Assembly (NCBI GenBank): GCA_002238485.1
Contig: MPMG01000009.1
Span: forward strand, 1-64,000
Direction: 5' to 3'
DNA: 64,000 bases
From: Chloroflexi bacterium bin20
GTDB lineage: Bacteria; Chloroflexota; Anaerolineae; Aggregatilineales; Phototrophicaceae
This document shows, piece after piece, positions 33,539 through 42,845 of this stretch; position 1 is the first letter of the stretch; every line of letters starts with the position of its first letter. The position numbers and the translations under genes are program-made. The notes under the pieces are model-generated. The model was not told the DNA's origin, searched no databases, and was given only the letters and a program-made list of their open reading frames with translations.

Positions 33539-34893
33539 TGAATACTGTTGAAACACGAGTTCCCGTAACTGTGCTGACCGGCTTTCTAGGGTCCGGCAAA
33601 ACCACTCTGCTCAACCGCATCCTGACCGAAAATCACGGCAAAAAAATCGCGGTGATTGAGAATGAGTTTGGCGAGGTCGGCATCGACAACGATTTGGTCA
33701 TTGGCGCGGAAGAAGAAATCTTCGAGATGAACAACGGCTGTATCTGCTGCACCGTGCGCGGTGATTTGATCCGCATCCTCGGCCATCTAATGAAACGCCG
33801 CGATAAGTTTGATTACATCATGATCGAAACCACCGGCATGGCTGATCCCGGTCCCGTCGCGCAAACCTTTTACGTCGATGATGACATGCAGGAAAAGCTC
33901 CATTTGGATGCGATTGTCACTTTGGTCGATGCCAAGCATATCTGGGAGCATATTGACGACAGCGACGAGGCGAAAGAACAGGTCGCCTTTGCTGATGTAA
34001 TCCTGCTCAACAAGATTGATCTGGTCGCCCCGGAAGACCTCGAGCGGCTCGAAGCCCGCATCAAAAGCATGAACAGCATGGCGAGAATCTACCGCAGCCG
34101 CGACGCGGTGATCGAGATGGACAAGATCCTGAATGTGGGCGGCTTCAACCTCGACCGAGCGCTGGAAATCGACCCGAAATTCATGGAGCCGGAATACCCG
34201 TTTGAATGGTCGGGAATCTATCAACTGAACAGCGGGACTTGCGAATGGGTGATGGGTGAAGGACCTGACCCGGCAATGGGAGCCGCGCTGTTGCCGCTGG
34301 CGAATAGGGGATTAGCGGCGATGGAAGCGACACTGATGGACGCCGTATTGACCTTCTCTGAAGATGAGCAGGCTGTAGAGGCAGGCGAAATGATGCGACT
34401 TGGCAAAGGACAGTACAACCAGCTCGTGCTGAACGAAAGCGGTGAGACCGTCTTCAATTTCGCGATCCAAGAGCCGGGCTATTACATGCTATTCACCGAA
34501 CACCACCCGGATGAATTCGAAGCGCGCTTGCGCGGCGCACAGTCCGTGCTTGACCCGCTTGAGACCCGCGAATACAAGCCCGATCATGAACACGACGAAG
34601 AAGTGACGTCCGTTGGCATCACCGTCCCCGGCGATCTCCAGTTAGACAAGCTCAATGGCTGGCTCAGCGAGCTACTGCGTGTGCAGGGTCCAGACATCTT
34701 CCGTATGAAAGGCGTTTTGAGCGTGCGCGGTTTGGATAAGCGCTACGTATTTCAGGCGGTGCATATGCTCTTCGATGGCCGCCCTGATCGTCCCTGGGGG
34801 AACGAAAAGCGTCATAACAAGATGATCTTTATCGGGCGCAACCTGGATCGGGCTGCGCTGGAAGGCGACTTCCGCGAATGTCTCGCGTCATGA
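33535..34893 (+). CDS. COG0523 family G3E GTPase, putative zinc metallochaperone
   Basis: 452 residues. Walker [10 protein letters not shown] (16-24), the metal motif C69-I-C71-C72 in [13 protein letters not shown], the [13 protein letters not shown] switch region and NKIDLV give all G3E marks. The C-terminal CobW domain (about 330-440) has [20 protein letters not shown] and an acidic His-rich stretch DHEHDEE. COG0523 proteins placed under Zur control deliver zinc to client enzymes during starvation, as shown for ZNG1-type proteins. Here the upstream operators and regulator support that role. GGAGGAGA precedes the ATG. It overlaps the WD40 gene by 16 nt. Confidence 0.9.
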   Translation: MMNTVETRVPVTVLTGFLGSGKTTLLNRILTENHGKKIAVIENEFGEVGIDNDLVIGAEEEIFEMNNGCICCTVRGDLIRILGHLMKRRDKFDYIMIETTGMADPGPVAQTFYVDDDMQEKLHLDAIVTLVDAKHIWEHIDDSDEAKEQVAFADVILLNKIDLVAPEDLERLEARIKSMNSMARIYRSRDAVIEMDKILNVGGFNLDRALEIDPKFMEPEYPFEWSGIYQLNSGTCEWVMGEGPDPAMGAALLPLANRGLAAMEATLMDAVLTFSEDEQAVEAGEMMRLGKGQYNQLVLNESGETVFNFAIQEPGYYMLFTEHHPDEFEARLRGAQSVLDPLETREYKPDHEHDEEVTSVGITVPGDLQLDKLNGWLSELLRVQGPDIFRMKGVLSVRGLDKRYVFQAVHMLFDGRPDRPWGNEKRHNKMIFIGRNLDRAALEGDFRECLAS

Positions 34894-35939
34894 TGCAGCG
34901 CAAGAGCAAGTCCAGACCATCACAGCCATTGCTCAAAGCAGTATGGCGCGCCAACATTGACGATCATCCGATCGGGCTGGCATGGTCGCCGGATGGCAAA
35001 AACCTGGCAGTTGCGGGGGTGTCTGGCCCAATCACGCTGCTTGATGGCGGGGATGGCGCAGTTCAGCGCAAGCTGCCCGGTCATGCCCTCGATACGATGG
35101 CAATTTCATGGCGCAAGGACAGCCGTCTGCTTGCTAGCGTCGGGCAAGACGGCAAGGTACGGCTCTGGGATGTCGTGACGGGAACGCAGACATCTGAAAT
35201 GGCTGGCGGGGCGAGCTGGGTGGAGCGCGTCGCTTTCAGCCCGGTAGATGATTGGCTGGTGTCAGCCGCCGGGCGCAAACTGCGATTGTGGAACAGCAGC
35301 GGGGAATTGATCCGCGAATATCCCGATGCGAACAGCACGATTACGGACATCAAGTGGCGCCATGACGGCAAACACTTCGCCGTCTCCGCCTACAATGGAG
35401 TCGTGCTGTATGACCCTACAAAGGCCGAGCCACTGCGCCGTTTCGAATGGCAGGGTTCGACGCTGACCTTGGAATGGAGTCCCGATGGCAAATACATCGC
35501 CACTGGCGACCAAGACTCGACCGTGCATTTCTGGATCGCCGATACCGGGCAGGACCTGCAGATGTGGGGCTATGAAACAAAGGTGCTGGAGCTGGCATGG
35601 AGCTTCAATAGCCGCTATTTGGCGACGGGCGGCGGGACTCAGGTCGTGATCTGGGATTGTTCCGGCAAGGGTCCGGAAAACACTCGGCCGATAATGTTAG
35701 AAGGGCATCAGCGCCTCATCAAGCACCTGGCATTTCAGCGACGGGGCATGCTGCTGGCATCTGGCGGCAATGACGGTCTTCTGGCGATCTGGAAAGTCAA
35801 AAAGAAGAAAACCGCTTTACTGGTGGATGCTGTGTTCAAAGCGCCGATTGCCAGCTTGGCTTGGTCACCGGATGATCGCAATTTGGCAGTGGCAGATGAG
35901 AGTGGTACCCTGTCGGTAGCGGCAGTGCGGCGAAAGTGA
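34878..35939 (+). CDS. WD40 beta-propeller protein linked to the zinc GTPase
   Basis: 353 residues, no signal peptide, cytosolic. Seven WD40-like blades can be read: [39 protein letters not shown] (with VRLWDV), [80 protein letters not shown], and [18 protein letters not shown] (with LAIWKV); a final partial blade closes the ring. It starts inside the 3' end of the GTPase gene (16-nt overlap), implying coupled synthesis. It probably forms a protein-docking platform for the GTPase or its client. No other function can be read. Confidence 0.9.
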   Translation: MSRVMMQRKSKSRPSQPLLKAVWRANIDDHPIGLAWSPDGKNLAVAGVSGPITLLDGGDGAVQRKLPGHALDTMAISWRKDSRLLASVGQDGKVRLWDVVTGTQTSEMAGGASWVERVAFSPVDDWLVSAAGRKLRLWNSSGELIREYPDANSTITDIKWRHDGKHFAVSAYNGVVLYDPTKAEPLRRFEWQGSTLTLEWSPDGKYIATGDQDSTVHFWIADTGQDLQMWGYETKVLELAWSFNSRYLATGGGTQVVIWDCSGKGPENTRPIMLEGHQRLIKHLAFQRRGMLLASGGNDGLLAIWKVKKKKTALLVDAVFKAPIASLAWSPDDRNLAVADESGTLSVAAVRRK

Positions 35940-36282
35940 GCAACATGTTTCCTATGCACTATAGCCCCGCGCGCGCCGCCTGGTATGCCGCCCGCCGCAT
36001 TGGGCTTTCATTGGTCACTGCGTAAGAATCCAGAAGAACGGTGACAAGGTAGTTGGCGGGGTTCTCTAGGGAAACTAAAGTATGGATTGCGGATGCGCCG
36101 GGCCGCATGATTCATATTGATGGCGAGAGAATCATGGCGCCGTAACAATTATGCGCGTCGTACTTGGCAGCCATCCGGTAGCATAAGTAAGTGCAAGTAA
36201 GTCTTGCGACATTCATTCCGGACCAACGACTGTGTTAGAAGGTGTCCGCTCCTCAGGCAGGGGGGAGTCAGCGCCTCGCCGC
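35940..36282. other. Intergenic region of 343 bp after the WD40 gene
   Basis: A 26-codon frame MFPMHYSPARAAWYAARRIG (35945-36025) could be a tiny gene. It has only a GTGAGCAAC element upstream and no recognisable family. The remainder to 36282 shows no convincing gene, tRNA or strong terminator. This interval may contain the remnant of a lost gene. Confidence 0.35.
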
Positions 36283-37479
36283 TTACGCCAGTCGCGGGCG
36301 TTTTTTTCTTTCACGCAGGCGAATGACTTCATGCAGCGCCAGGGTCGCCAGCGCCGTAACAAAAACAAAGCGCGGGATGATCTCTAACCCCTGCGTCTCG
36401 GCCAGCAGACCAGCCAGCCAGGGCAGCAGCGCCATGCCCAGGCTCGCCCCGGTGAATTGCAAGCCGATAGCATTTGCCACATGCGCCCGCCCGACCCGAC
36501 CCGGCGTATCGGATGTCATCATGGGGGCGAAGGGCGCGATCGCAAAGCCGATCAATGCCAAGCCCAGCAGACTGCCAAGCGCGCCCAGGTTCGCCGTCAG
36601 CAAACCCGCGCCCAAGAGCATGCCCAAGCCGTTCAGTCGTAAGAAGCGCACGTTGCCAATCCGCGCAATGATGACGCCGGCGGCGAAGCGGCTGATTGTC
36701 AGGCTCGCCCAATACAGGCTGACCCAGCTGCCGGCGGTCTTGGCGTCGATGGCGCGCGCTTCAATCAAGAAGCTGTTGGCGAATTGCCCCGCCACCAGCT
36801 CGACGCCCACAGCCAGCATAAACGTGCCGACCATCAACCAGATAATGGGCAGGCGCAGCGTTGTTCCCAAGGTCGCATGCTTTGCGCCAGCGCCATTCGC
36901 GCGCGCCTCGCTCAACCGCCAGCGACGCCGAGTGACGAAAAACAGCGCGAGCAGCAGCAGGCGAATCAGCGTGAAAAGGACATAAGCCCAGCGCCAATCC
37001 AAGCTCAGGTCGATGACGATGATCGTGATCAGCAGCGGCCCGATGGTCGAGCCGATTCCGAAACTGCCATGCAGCCAATTCATATGCCGCGCCGAGAAGT
37101 GCACAGCCGCGAAGGCATTCAAGCCAGTCGCCATCACGCCCGCGCCAAGCCCGCTGCCAAATGCCACCAGCATCACCATCAGCCACGAGCCCGCCAGCGC
37201 AAAGCCGATCATGCTGCCGGCGGTGACCGCCAAGCCAGCCATCATGATGAAAGCGATGCCAAAGCGGTTGATCAGCGGTCCACTGGTCGAGCTGGTCAAC
37301 AGCCGTCCCAGGGTCGCCGCGGTCACCAGCGCGCCCAATGCGCTGAGCGTCACATTGAAATCGGCTTGCACATAAATCCAGACGACGCCTATGGCGCTGT
37401 TTGATATGCCGCCGACCGTGAAGACCAGGCAAGCCAGCGCGAAGAGCCCGCGCGTATCGCTCTTTCGCCCCGCCATCAT
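36283..37479 (-). CDS. Major facilitator superfamily transporter
   Basis: 398 residues with about 12 membrane helices in two halves (SNSAIGVVWIYVQADFNVTL near the start; GLALIGFAIAPFAPMMTSDTP in the second half). The latter segment, with APFAP, resembles the fucose/sugar MFS branch (FucP/NagP-like). The start codon at 37479 overlaps the murJ-like stop by one base (TAATG), giving translational coupling. A second in-frame ATG follows at once. Substrate unknown; sugar or drug transport are both possible. Confidence 0.85.
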   Translation of the reverse strand: MMAGRKSDTRGLFALACLVFTVGGISNSAIGVVWIYVQADFNVTLSALGALVTAATLGRLLTSSTSGPLINRFGIAFIMMAGLAVTAGSMIGFALAGSWLMVMLVAFGSGLGAGVMATGLNAFAAVHFSARHMNWLHGSFGIGSTIGPLLITIIVIDLSLDWRWAYVLFTLIRLLLLALFFVTRRRWRLSEARANGAGAKHATLGTTLRLPIIWLMVGTFMLAVGVELVAGQFANSFLIEARAIDAKTAGSWVSLYWASLTISRFAAGVIIARIGNVRFLRLNGLGMLLGAGLLTANLGALGSLLGLALIGFAIAPFAPMMTSDTPGRVGRAHVANAIGLQFTGASLGMALLPWLAGLLAETQGLEIIPRFVFVTALATLALHEVIRLRERKKRPRLA

Positions 37480-39089
37480 TAGCCGCGCCCCAGACGCTGC
37501 CGCAGCAAGCCCCACAGCCAAGCCAGTTCGTCCAGCCGCAGCCAGCGCGCCACCAGCCAGAAGATGCCGCCATAACACAATGCGGCGATCGTCACCAGCA
37601 GCGCTTCGTGCAGCACAGTCTCGCCGCCGATCCAGCCTTGCAGCGCGGGCAGGCTGAGCCACGCGGCCGCCGCCATGACCAGCGAGGCAAGAGTCGCCTT
37701 TCCGCCAGTCGCCAGCAGTCGCTGCCCGCCGAATCCGCCCAGCTTGCGCCACAACAGCGCTCCGCAGATGATGGCATGCGCGGCATGTTTGAGGCTGTCC
37801 GCCAGCATCAAGCTGTACAAGCCCAGCGGCTCGAACAGCAGCAGCGCTGCCCCGACATACAGCGCCAGACTCACGATGCCGACCAGCGCCGGGGTCAAGG
37901 TGTCTTTGCGCGCATAAAAAGCATAAACCAGCAGCAAATCCAGCGCGGCAAAAGGCAGACCCAGCAGATACCAGCGCAGCGCCCCGCTCGTCACCAGCGT
38001 ATCGGCCGCCAGGAATGCGCCATTTTCAAAGAGCAGCGCGATGATGGGACTGGCCAGCACAAACAATCCAAAGGCAGCCGGCAAGATCAAGGCCAACGTC
38101 AAACGCAAGCCCATGCCCAACGTATCGACAAATGCGCGCGCCGCCGTCGCGTCCAGTGCCTGCCGCGCCAAAGTGGGCAGCACCGCCGCGCTGATGGCTG
38201 TGGCTACCAAACCCTGCGGAAACTGAATCAACGTGGTCGCCCAATTCATAATGCCGATACTGCCTTCGCCGGCATGGCTGGCCAAGCTATAGCTGAAAGG
38301 GCGGATGATCAACGTGTCGAGAATCAGCGACAGCATGACCGGGATGTAGAGCAAACCGATGCGCCGCAAGGCCGGCTGCCGCCAGTGCCAGTTTGGTCGC
38401 AAACTCCGCAAGGACAAGCCGGGCAGTTGCAAGAGCATTTGCGCCAGCGAGCCGACCAGCCAGCCTATCGCCACCGCTACAATGCCCAGCGACGGCGCAA
38501 GGATCAACGTAAGGATCACGATGCAGCCATTAAAAACCACGCCAGCAAAAGCCGGCAAGGTAAATGCGCGCAGAGCAAACAAAGTGCCGCTGAACAGCGC
38601 GAACAAACTTAGCGCGAGCAAAGACGGCGCGGTAATGCGCAGCAAGTCGGCGGCCAGAGATTGCGTTGCTGGGTCTGCGCCGGGCGCGACCAGAGGCACA
38701 ATTTGCGGCGCGAAGAACTCGATCACCAGCACCAGCACAGCCAGCGCCACCACAATCAGACTGGCCAGAGCCGATACGCTGCGCCACAAGTCGTCTTTGC
38801 CGCGGCGCGCCACAACATCGCTGAGCACAGGCACGATCGCGCCGTTGACATGCCCGCCGATGAGCAGGTCATAGATGGCTCTGGGCACGATGATGGCGAC
38901 TTGCAGGGCATCGACTGCGCCAGTCGCGCCGAAGAGGTAGGTGATGACCGTTTCGCGCGCCAAGCCAATGATGCGGCTGCTGACATTGCCCAGCGCCAAC
39001 AGGCCGCCGGCGCCAGCGATGCGCGCGTTGGTTACTTCTTGTTCGGCAGCGCGCTCGGCATCTGCGGCGGGCGAGGCTCGATCATCCAC
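37479..39089 (-). CDS. murJ: Lipid II flippase MurJ (MviN family)
   Basis: 536 residues, close to the usual 500-530, with about 14 membrane helices. It moves lipid II across the membrane for wall synthesis. N-terminal features LGNVSSRIIGLARETVITYLFG and GAVDALQVAIIVPRAIYDLL, and the central IMNWATTLIQFPQGLVATAISAAVLPTLAR in pieces, are typical of the MviN/MurJ family. Charged residues in the TM1/TM2 region include R and E in GLARE. It starts with GTG at 39089; the ribosome site is weak. It leads a two-gene unit with the MFS gene. Confidence 0.9.
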   Translation of the reverse strand: MDDRASPAADAERAAEQEVTNARIAGAGGLLALGNVSSRIIGLARETVITYLFGATGAVDALQVAIIVPRAIYDLLIGGHVNGAIVPVLSDVVARRGKDDLWRSVSALASLIVVALAVLVLVIEFFAPQIVPLVAPGADPATQSLAADLLRITAPSLLALSLFALFSGTLFALRAFTLPAFAGVVFNGCIVILTLILAPSLGIVAVAIGWLVGSLAQMLLQLPGLSLRSLRPNWHWRQPALRRIGLLYIPVMLSLILDTLIIRPFSYSLASHAGEGSIGIMNWATTLIQFPQGLVATAISAAVLPTLARQALDATAARAFVDTLGMGLRLTLALILPAAFGLFVLASPIIALLFENGAFLAADTLVTSGALRWYLLGLPFAALDLLLVYAFYARKDTLTPALVGIVSLALYVGAALLLFEPLGLYSLMLADSLKHAAHAIICGALLWRKLGGFGGQRLLATGGKATLASLVMAAAAWLSLPALQGWIGGETVLHEALLVTIAALCYGGIFWLVARWLRLDELAWLWGLLRQRLGRG

Positions 39090-39149
39090 AGAGCTGATTA
39101 TACAGACGCGGCGGCAAATGCCTAATCACAAATTTGCGGAAGGAATCGA

Positions 39150-40292
39150 ATGGTACACTCGATGACCTATCGGCCAGGCGGAATCTCGAGCCAAGACATG
39201 CGCGCACTGACCACAGACGACCTGCGCCAGCTGCGGCTGCGGCATCAATGGCTGGCACAGCGCGACGAACGCAGCGCCGCTCAAGTTGTGCGTCAGCTTT
39301 GCGCCCTGCAATCGCAAGAATGGGCATCGGCGCAACTAGCGATTCATGCGCGGACGAAAAGCATCACACAGACAGGTATCCAGCATGCGCGCGAAGTCGA
39401 GCGATCCATCGTGCTCAGCTGGAGCTTGCGCGGCACCCTGCATCTTGTCGCCGCCGCCGACCTGCGTTGGCTGCTGGCTTTGTGTGGCGAAGGCGTCATC
39501 CGCTCGACGCGCCGGCGTTTTCAGCAACTGGGCTTGACAGAAGCCATCCGCGAAGAGGCTCTCGAGGCGATGAGCGCGATCCTGGAGCGGGAAGGCGCAA
39601 TGAACCGAGCCGACCTGGCCATGGCGCTGGGCGACTATTGCATCCCAACGGCCGGGCAAGCCATTCACCATCTCCTGCGTTTTGCGGCGCTGCGCGGCTT
39701 GCTCTGCCATGGTCCCGAAGTCGCTGGCAAGTTGACTTTCGTGCTGCTCGACCAGTGGCTGTCCGACACAGCTCCCGCTCCCGCCGACCCGCTGGGAGAG
39801 TTGGCGCGGCGATACTTGCTTGCCTGCGCGCCAGCCACCAGGCAAGACTTCGCGCAGTGGTCGGGCTTGCGCGCGGCACAGGTGAAGACGGCCTGGGCAG
39901 CCGTTTCAGCCCATAGCAGACCTGTGGCGACCCCCGCTGGCGAGGCGCTGATGCTGGCAGATCAGCTAGATAGCGAAAGCAAGGAGACGATGCTGCGCCT
40001 GCTGCCTCGCTATGACAATTACCTGCTGGCGCAGAAAGATCGTCGTTTCATCATTGCGCCAGACCATGTGCGGCAGGTGTATCCCGGCGGCGGCTTGATC
40101 CGCGCTTGCGTCCTCATCAATGGAGAGGCGCAGGCGGCTTGGCAACTGGAAAAACGACGAGCGGGCATCCGCATCATCATCATGCCTTTTGAAGGGCTCG
40201 ATTCGGCTCATTTGCCGCTGATAGAAGCGGAGACGGAATCGATTGGCAAGTTTTTGAATACAAATGCGGAACTGCGCGTGCAAGACGGATAG
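39150..40292 (+). CDS. Winged-helix DNA-binding domain protein (AlkX/YcaQ-like family)
   Basis: 380 residues of the family that contains DNA glycosylase-like proteins AlkX/YcaQ. Key segments: LCALQSQEWASAQLAIHART, SWSLRGTLHLVAAADLRWLL, LLRFAALRGLLCHGPE, and PRYDNYLLAQKDRRFI. These are the QxQ-like and RGTLH motifs of the family. The original AlkX QΦQ motif (QSQ) is visible in ALQSQEW, so DNA glycosylase activity is possible. GAAGGAATCG stands just before the ATG at 39150; another ATG at 39198 could also serve. It is divergent from murJ. Confidence 0.85.
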   Translation: MVHSMTYRPGGISSQDMRALTTDDLRQLRLRHQWLAQRDERSAAQVVRQLCALQSQEWASAQLAIHARTKSITQTGIQHAREVERSIVLSWSLRGTLHLVAAADLRWLLALCGEGVIRSTRRRFQQLGLTEAIREEALEAMSAILEREGAMNRADLAMALGDYCIPTAGQAIHHLLRFAALRGLLCHGPEVAGKLTFVLLDQWLSDTAPAPADPLGELARRYLLACAPATRQDFAQWSGLRAAQVKTAWAAVSAHSRPVATPAGEALMLADQLDSESKETMLRLLPRYDNYLLAQKDRRFIIAPDHVRQVYPGGGLIRACVLINGEAQAAWQLEKRRAGIRIIIMPFEGLDSAHLPLIEAETESIGKFLNTNAELRVQDG

Positions 40293-41288
40293 CTAGCTGT
40301 CGCGGAGCTTGACCTGCACGACCAGTTCTTCCAGCTGCGGGATGACGCCGCGCGCTTCTTGCTGGATGCTCGCCACGATTTGCTGGCTCTGCGCGAGGCT
40401 GGCGGGCTGCGACAGCGACACGATCATCACGCCATACATGCGATGCCCGACCCAACGCAGCCGCAGCGAATCGATGGAATGTAGTCCAGCGACTTCCAGC
40501 GCATGCGCCTCGACATGTTCCACGAGATGGGGGTCGACCGCGTCCATCATGCGCAGCCAGATCGCGCGGATGGCATTCCAGGTGATGCCCACGATGGCCA
40601 GCGCGATGATCACGCCGACGATGGGATCGAGAATGGGCGCGCCGATCAAGGTCCCGACCACCGCGATCAGTACCGCCAGCGAAGTCAAGCCATCAATGCG
40701 CGCATGCTGCCCATCGGCGATCATGGCATCCGAACCGATGCGCCGCCCAACGCGAATCTGCATCTCTGCCACCAGCTCGTTGCCCACAAAGCCGACCAGC
40801 GATGCCAGCGCGATCCATTCCAGATTCTCCAGTGGCAGCGGATTGAGCAGGCGCTGCGCCGATTCGTACAGGATAAAAGCAGCGCTGAAGCCAATAGAAA
40901 TGACGATGAAGACGCCGGCGATATCTTCCAGCCGCCCAAAACCATAGGTGAAGCGCTTGTTGGCCGCCCGCCGCGCAAAATAGAAGGCGATCAGCAGCGG
41001 GATGGAATTGAGCGCATCGCCCAGGTTGTGCACCGTATCGGCGAGCAGAGCCACGCTGCCACTGGCGACATAGATGACGACTTGCAAGACGGTGGTCGCG
41101 CCCAAAACCGCCAATGCCAGCCAGACCGTGCGGATAGCCAGCTGGTTGTCCAGGAATGCGCGGTCGCCAGCCAGGTCGCTGTGGCTGTGATCGTGCGTGA
41201 AGCCGGGCAGATGCAGCGCCTGCGCGAGCCTGGCGAGAGGACCGCCGCTGTGATGATGATGATGCGAATGATCGTGGGAATGCGCCAT
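40293..41288 (-). CDS. Cation diffusion facilitator (CDF) metal exporter
   Basis: 331 residues from ATG at 41288. The N-terminus is a histidine-rich metal loop (HSHDHSHHHHHSGG). Six membrane helices follow, with metal site residues in ADTVHNLGDALN (TM2) and DGQHARIDGLTS (TM5), both HxxxD as in zinc exporters. A C-terminal cytosolic domain covers about 245-331. It exports Zn or Co/Cd out of the cytosol using a proton gradient. It is not in the predicted Zur operon, but lies 4.3 kb away. Codons upstream of 41288 read through a CACAAAG-type repeat and are excluded. Confidence 0.93.
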   Translation of the reverse strand: MAHSHDHSHHHHHSGGPLARLAQALHLPGFTHDHSHSDLAGDRAFLDNQLAIRTVWLALAVLGATTVLQVVIYVASGSVALLADTVHNLGDALNSIPLLIAFYFARRAANKRFTYGFGRLEDIAGVFIVISIGFSAAFILYESAQRLLNPLPLENLEWIALASLVGFVGNELVAEMQIRVGRRIGSDAMIADGQHARIDGLTSLAVLIAVVGTLIGAPILDPIVGVIIALAIVGITWNAIRAIWLRMMDAVDPHLVEHVEAHALEVAGLHSIDSLRLRWVGHRMYGVMIVSLSQPASLAQSQQIVASIQQEARGVIPQLEELVVQVKLRDS

Positions 41289-41324
41289 TGGTCGCGCCTT
41301 GCTTGGTTGACACTGAGCTAGTGT

Positions 41325-41396
41325 ACCCACGAAGACAGGAAGGGCGCAAAGGGCACAAAGATGTATTTTCAATACCTCTATGCCCTTTCGTGCACT
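41325..41396. repeat. CACAAAG-type dispersed repeat with inverted partner
   Basis: ACCCACGAAGACAGGAAGGG followed by CGCAAAGGGCACAAAG (41325-41360), then an inverted ATGCCCTTTCGTGCAC (41381-41396). The two can pair, making a hairpin in the region between the CDF and small AT-rich genes. Confidence 0.6.
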
Positions 41397-41415
41397 ATTC
41401 ATTGGGCAATTATTG

Positions 41416-41826
41416 CTATTGATTTAGTTCTGGCCAATTTTCATAGACGAAGTATCGTCCCATTGGTGTTATACTTACTTTCTCGCCGGTGTCTGGGTCG
41501 ACACAAACTCGTCCATCGTCGCGCAATTTCTGAATTACAGTAGTCTTGAACTGCTTGCGCCCACCACGGTACATGGTCCAACTCACTAGCTCAGCTACAG
41601 TCGCTGAATTCGGATGCGCCCAATACAGGGCAAACAAAACTCGACAGTCGTAGTGCGACTTATTGCCAGACGCTTCGACGATTCGATACTGACCTTCAAC
41701 CTTCTCCAACACCGGTACTGCCTTCCGATTTTTCTTAGCCATTTTCTTTCCCTTTCTCTGTGCAGTTCCACGGAAATTTGATTTGAGGTCTTGATTTGAC
41801 TCTTGTCCACGTTCGCTGCTTGCCAT
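41416..41826 (-). CDS. Small basic protein, possible winged helix, unknown function
   Basis: 136 residues, AT-richer than neighbours. The N-terminal 40 residues are basic and disordered (RKGKKMAKKNRKAVPVLEKV), then a globular part with ALYWAHPNSATVAELVSWTM and IQKLRDDGRVCVD, ending in SITPMGRYFVYENW, which has the look of a winged-helix. Both ATG 41826 (GGAG upstream) and ATG 41742 (AAAGGGA upstream) have good ribosome sites. It is adjacent to another orphan of similar base composition. I do not recognise a family. Confidence 0.6.
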   Translation of the reverse strand: MASSERGQESNQDLKSNFRGTAQRKGKKMAKKNRKAVPVLEKVEGQYRIVEASGNKSHYDCRVLFALYWAHPNSATVAELVSWTMYRGGRKQFKTTVIQKLRDDGRVCVDPDTGEKVSITPMGRYFVYENWPELNQ

Positions 41827-41962
41827 TGCAATTTACTCCTTCCGCTCCATGAGCGGATTTCGTTTTCTACACTTATTGATGTTGCCATGCTCGCGCACAC
41901 CAACCGGCCGGGATATAATCTATGCGCAGCTCGCCCGGTAAAGCTGCTCTGTCTAGCCTAAT

Positions 41963-42496
41963 TCATGTCGCACTCTCCTTCTTCAATAGGCCAAGAACGT
42001 ATTTGCGGCCATCTTCGGACAAAGAGTATTTCCCTGGTGGCCTAAGTATCAGATATTCACGAACCCGGCGTGCATTGTTCAAGGTTGATCGTGCGTTACC
42101 GGGCATAGGCCTTCCGGCAATCTCGAACATTTCGAGCAAGAGCGCTTCATCAATAGACTTCCTCTTTGCTTCTTCGCTCGCCAACTCAGACACGAAATAG
42201 GCGCAGAAGGCAGCATATTCCATATCATTGATCTTATCTAGTTCATGTTTACTATAGTAGCTACAAATTGCGTTCCTATCAACTGCTATATTACTATTTC
42301 TCCGCCATGACGATGAGCGAGTCAGGCCAGATCGCGTCCGCTCTGACAAAGTAGTCTCGCCGCGATTCTGTCTGTCGAGCAGCGTATCGACCAAATCCCG
42401 ATATACAGTTTCTTGCACAGGCCTTGGAAACGAATTAACTTTCTCGGCGATAGCATCAATCTCACCCATCACGATATCAAACTCTGCCTTGCCCAT
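41963..42496 (-). CDS. Unknown protein with C-terminal winged-helix-like end
   Basis: 177 residues from ATG 42496, preceded by GGGAGG at a good distance. An upstream ATG at 42592 would add a hydrophobic segment (WLIWLLTGFTFYFMI) and cannot be excluded. The N-terminal half is helical (GKAEFDIVMGEIDAIAEKVN). The C-terminus NARRVREYLILRPPGKYSLS with GRKYVLGLLKK resembles the end of the neighbouring protein. AT-rich with TATAC-like spacing, suggesting a transferred pair of genes. No function can be given. Confidence 0.6.
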   Translation of the reverse strand: MGKAEFDIVMGEIDAIAEKVNSFPRPVQETVYRDLVDTLLDRQNRGETTLSERTRSGLTRSSSWRRNSNIAVDRNAICSYYSKHELDKINDMEYAAFCAYFVSELASEEAKRKSIDEALLLEMFEIAGRPMPGNARSTLNNARRVREYLILRPPGKYSLSEDGRKYVLGLLKKESAT

Positions 42497-42845
42497 CAAA
42501 GTGCCTCCCATCAAGGATCCCCAAACCCTTAGTATCATAAAGTAGAAAGTGAATCCTGTCAATAGCCAAATTAGCCATACATAAATAATCATGGAATTTT
42601 GATTTGTGTACTAGAGGCGATGACCAATGTCAAGCTCATTCAGTTTGAGAACATATGTGCTTATTGGGGTTTCCGACGCCAAATGGGTTACGCAATGCCC
42701 AAAAGACCATGTGCGTAAAGGCGAGCCTGCGTGACTCGCCCCTAAGTAACGAACGCTTCGTCGCTGCGAGGAATACCCTGCCGCTTGCACAGGGGTAGGA
42801 TTACCAGAAAACCTATGCGACCAGAATATTGCTAAGATCTACCCC
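42497..42845. other. Intergenic region of about 350 bp before the malic enzyme end
   Basis: Contains a dispersed palindromic repeat at 42718-42745 (AAGGCGAGCCTGCGTGACTC then GCCCCTAAGT). The remainder is AT-rich DNA with no convincing gene, apart from the possible N-terminal extension of the gene at 41963. Confidence 0.6.

Noticed and set aside
36784..38612. Several long + strand frames (36784-37404, 37608-38612) opposite the MFS and murJ genes
   Set aside because: They are Gln/Arg-rich shadow frames of membrane-protein genes, where the sense strand gives clear transmembrane helices.
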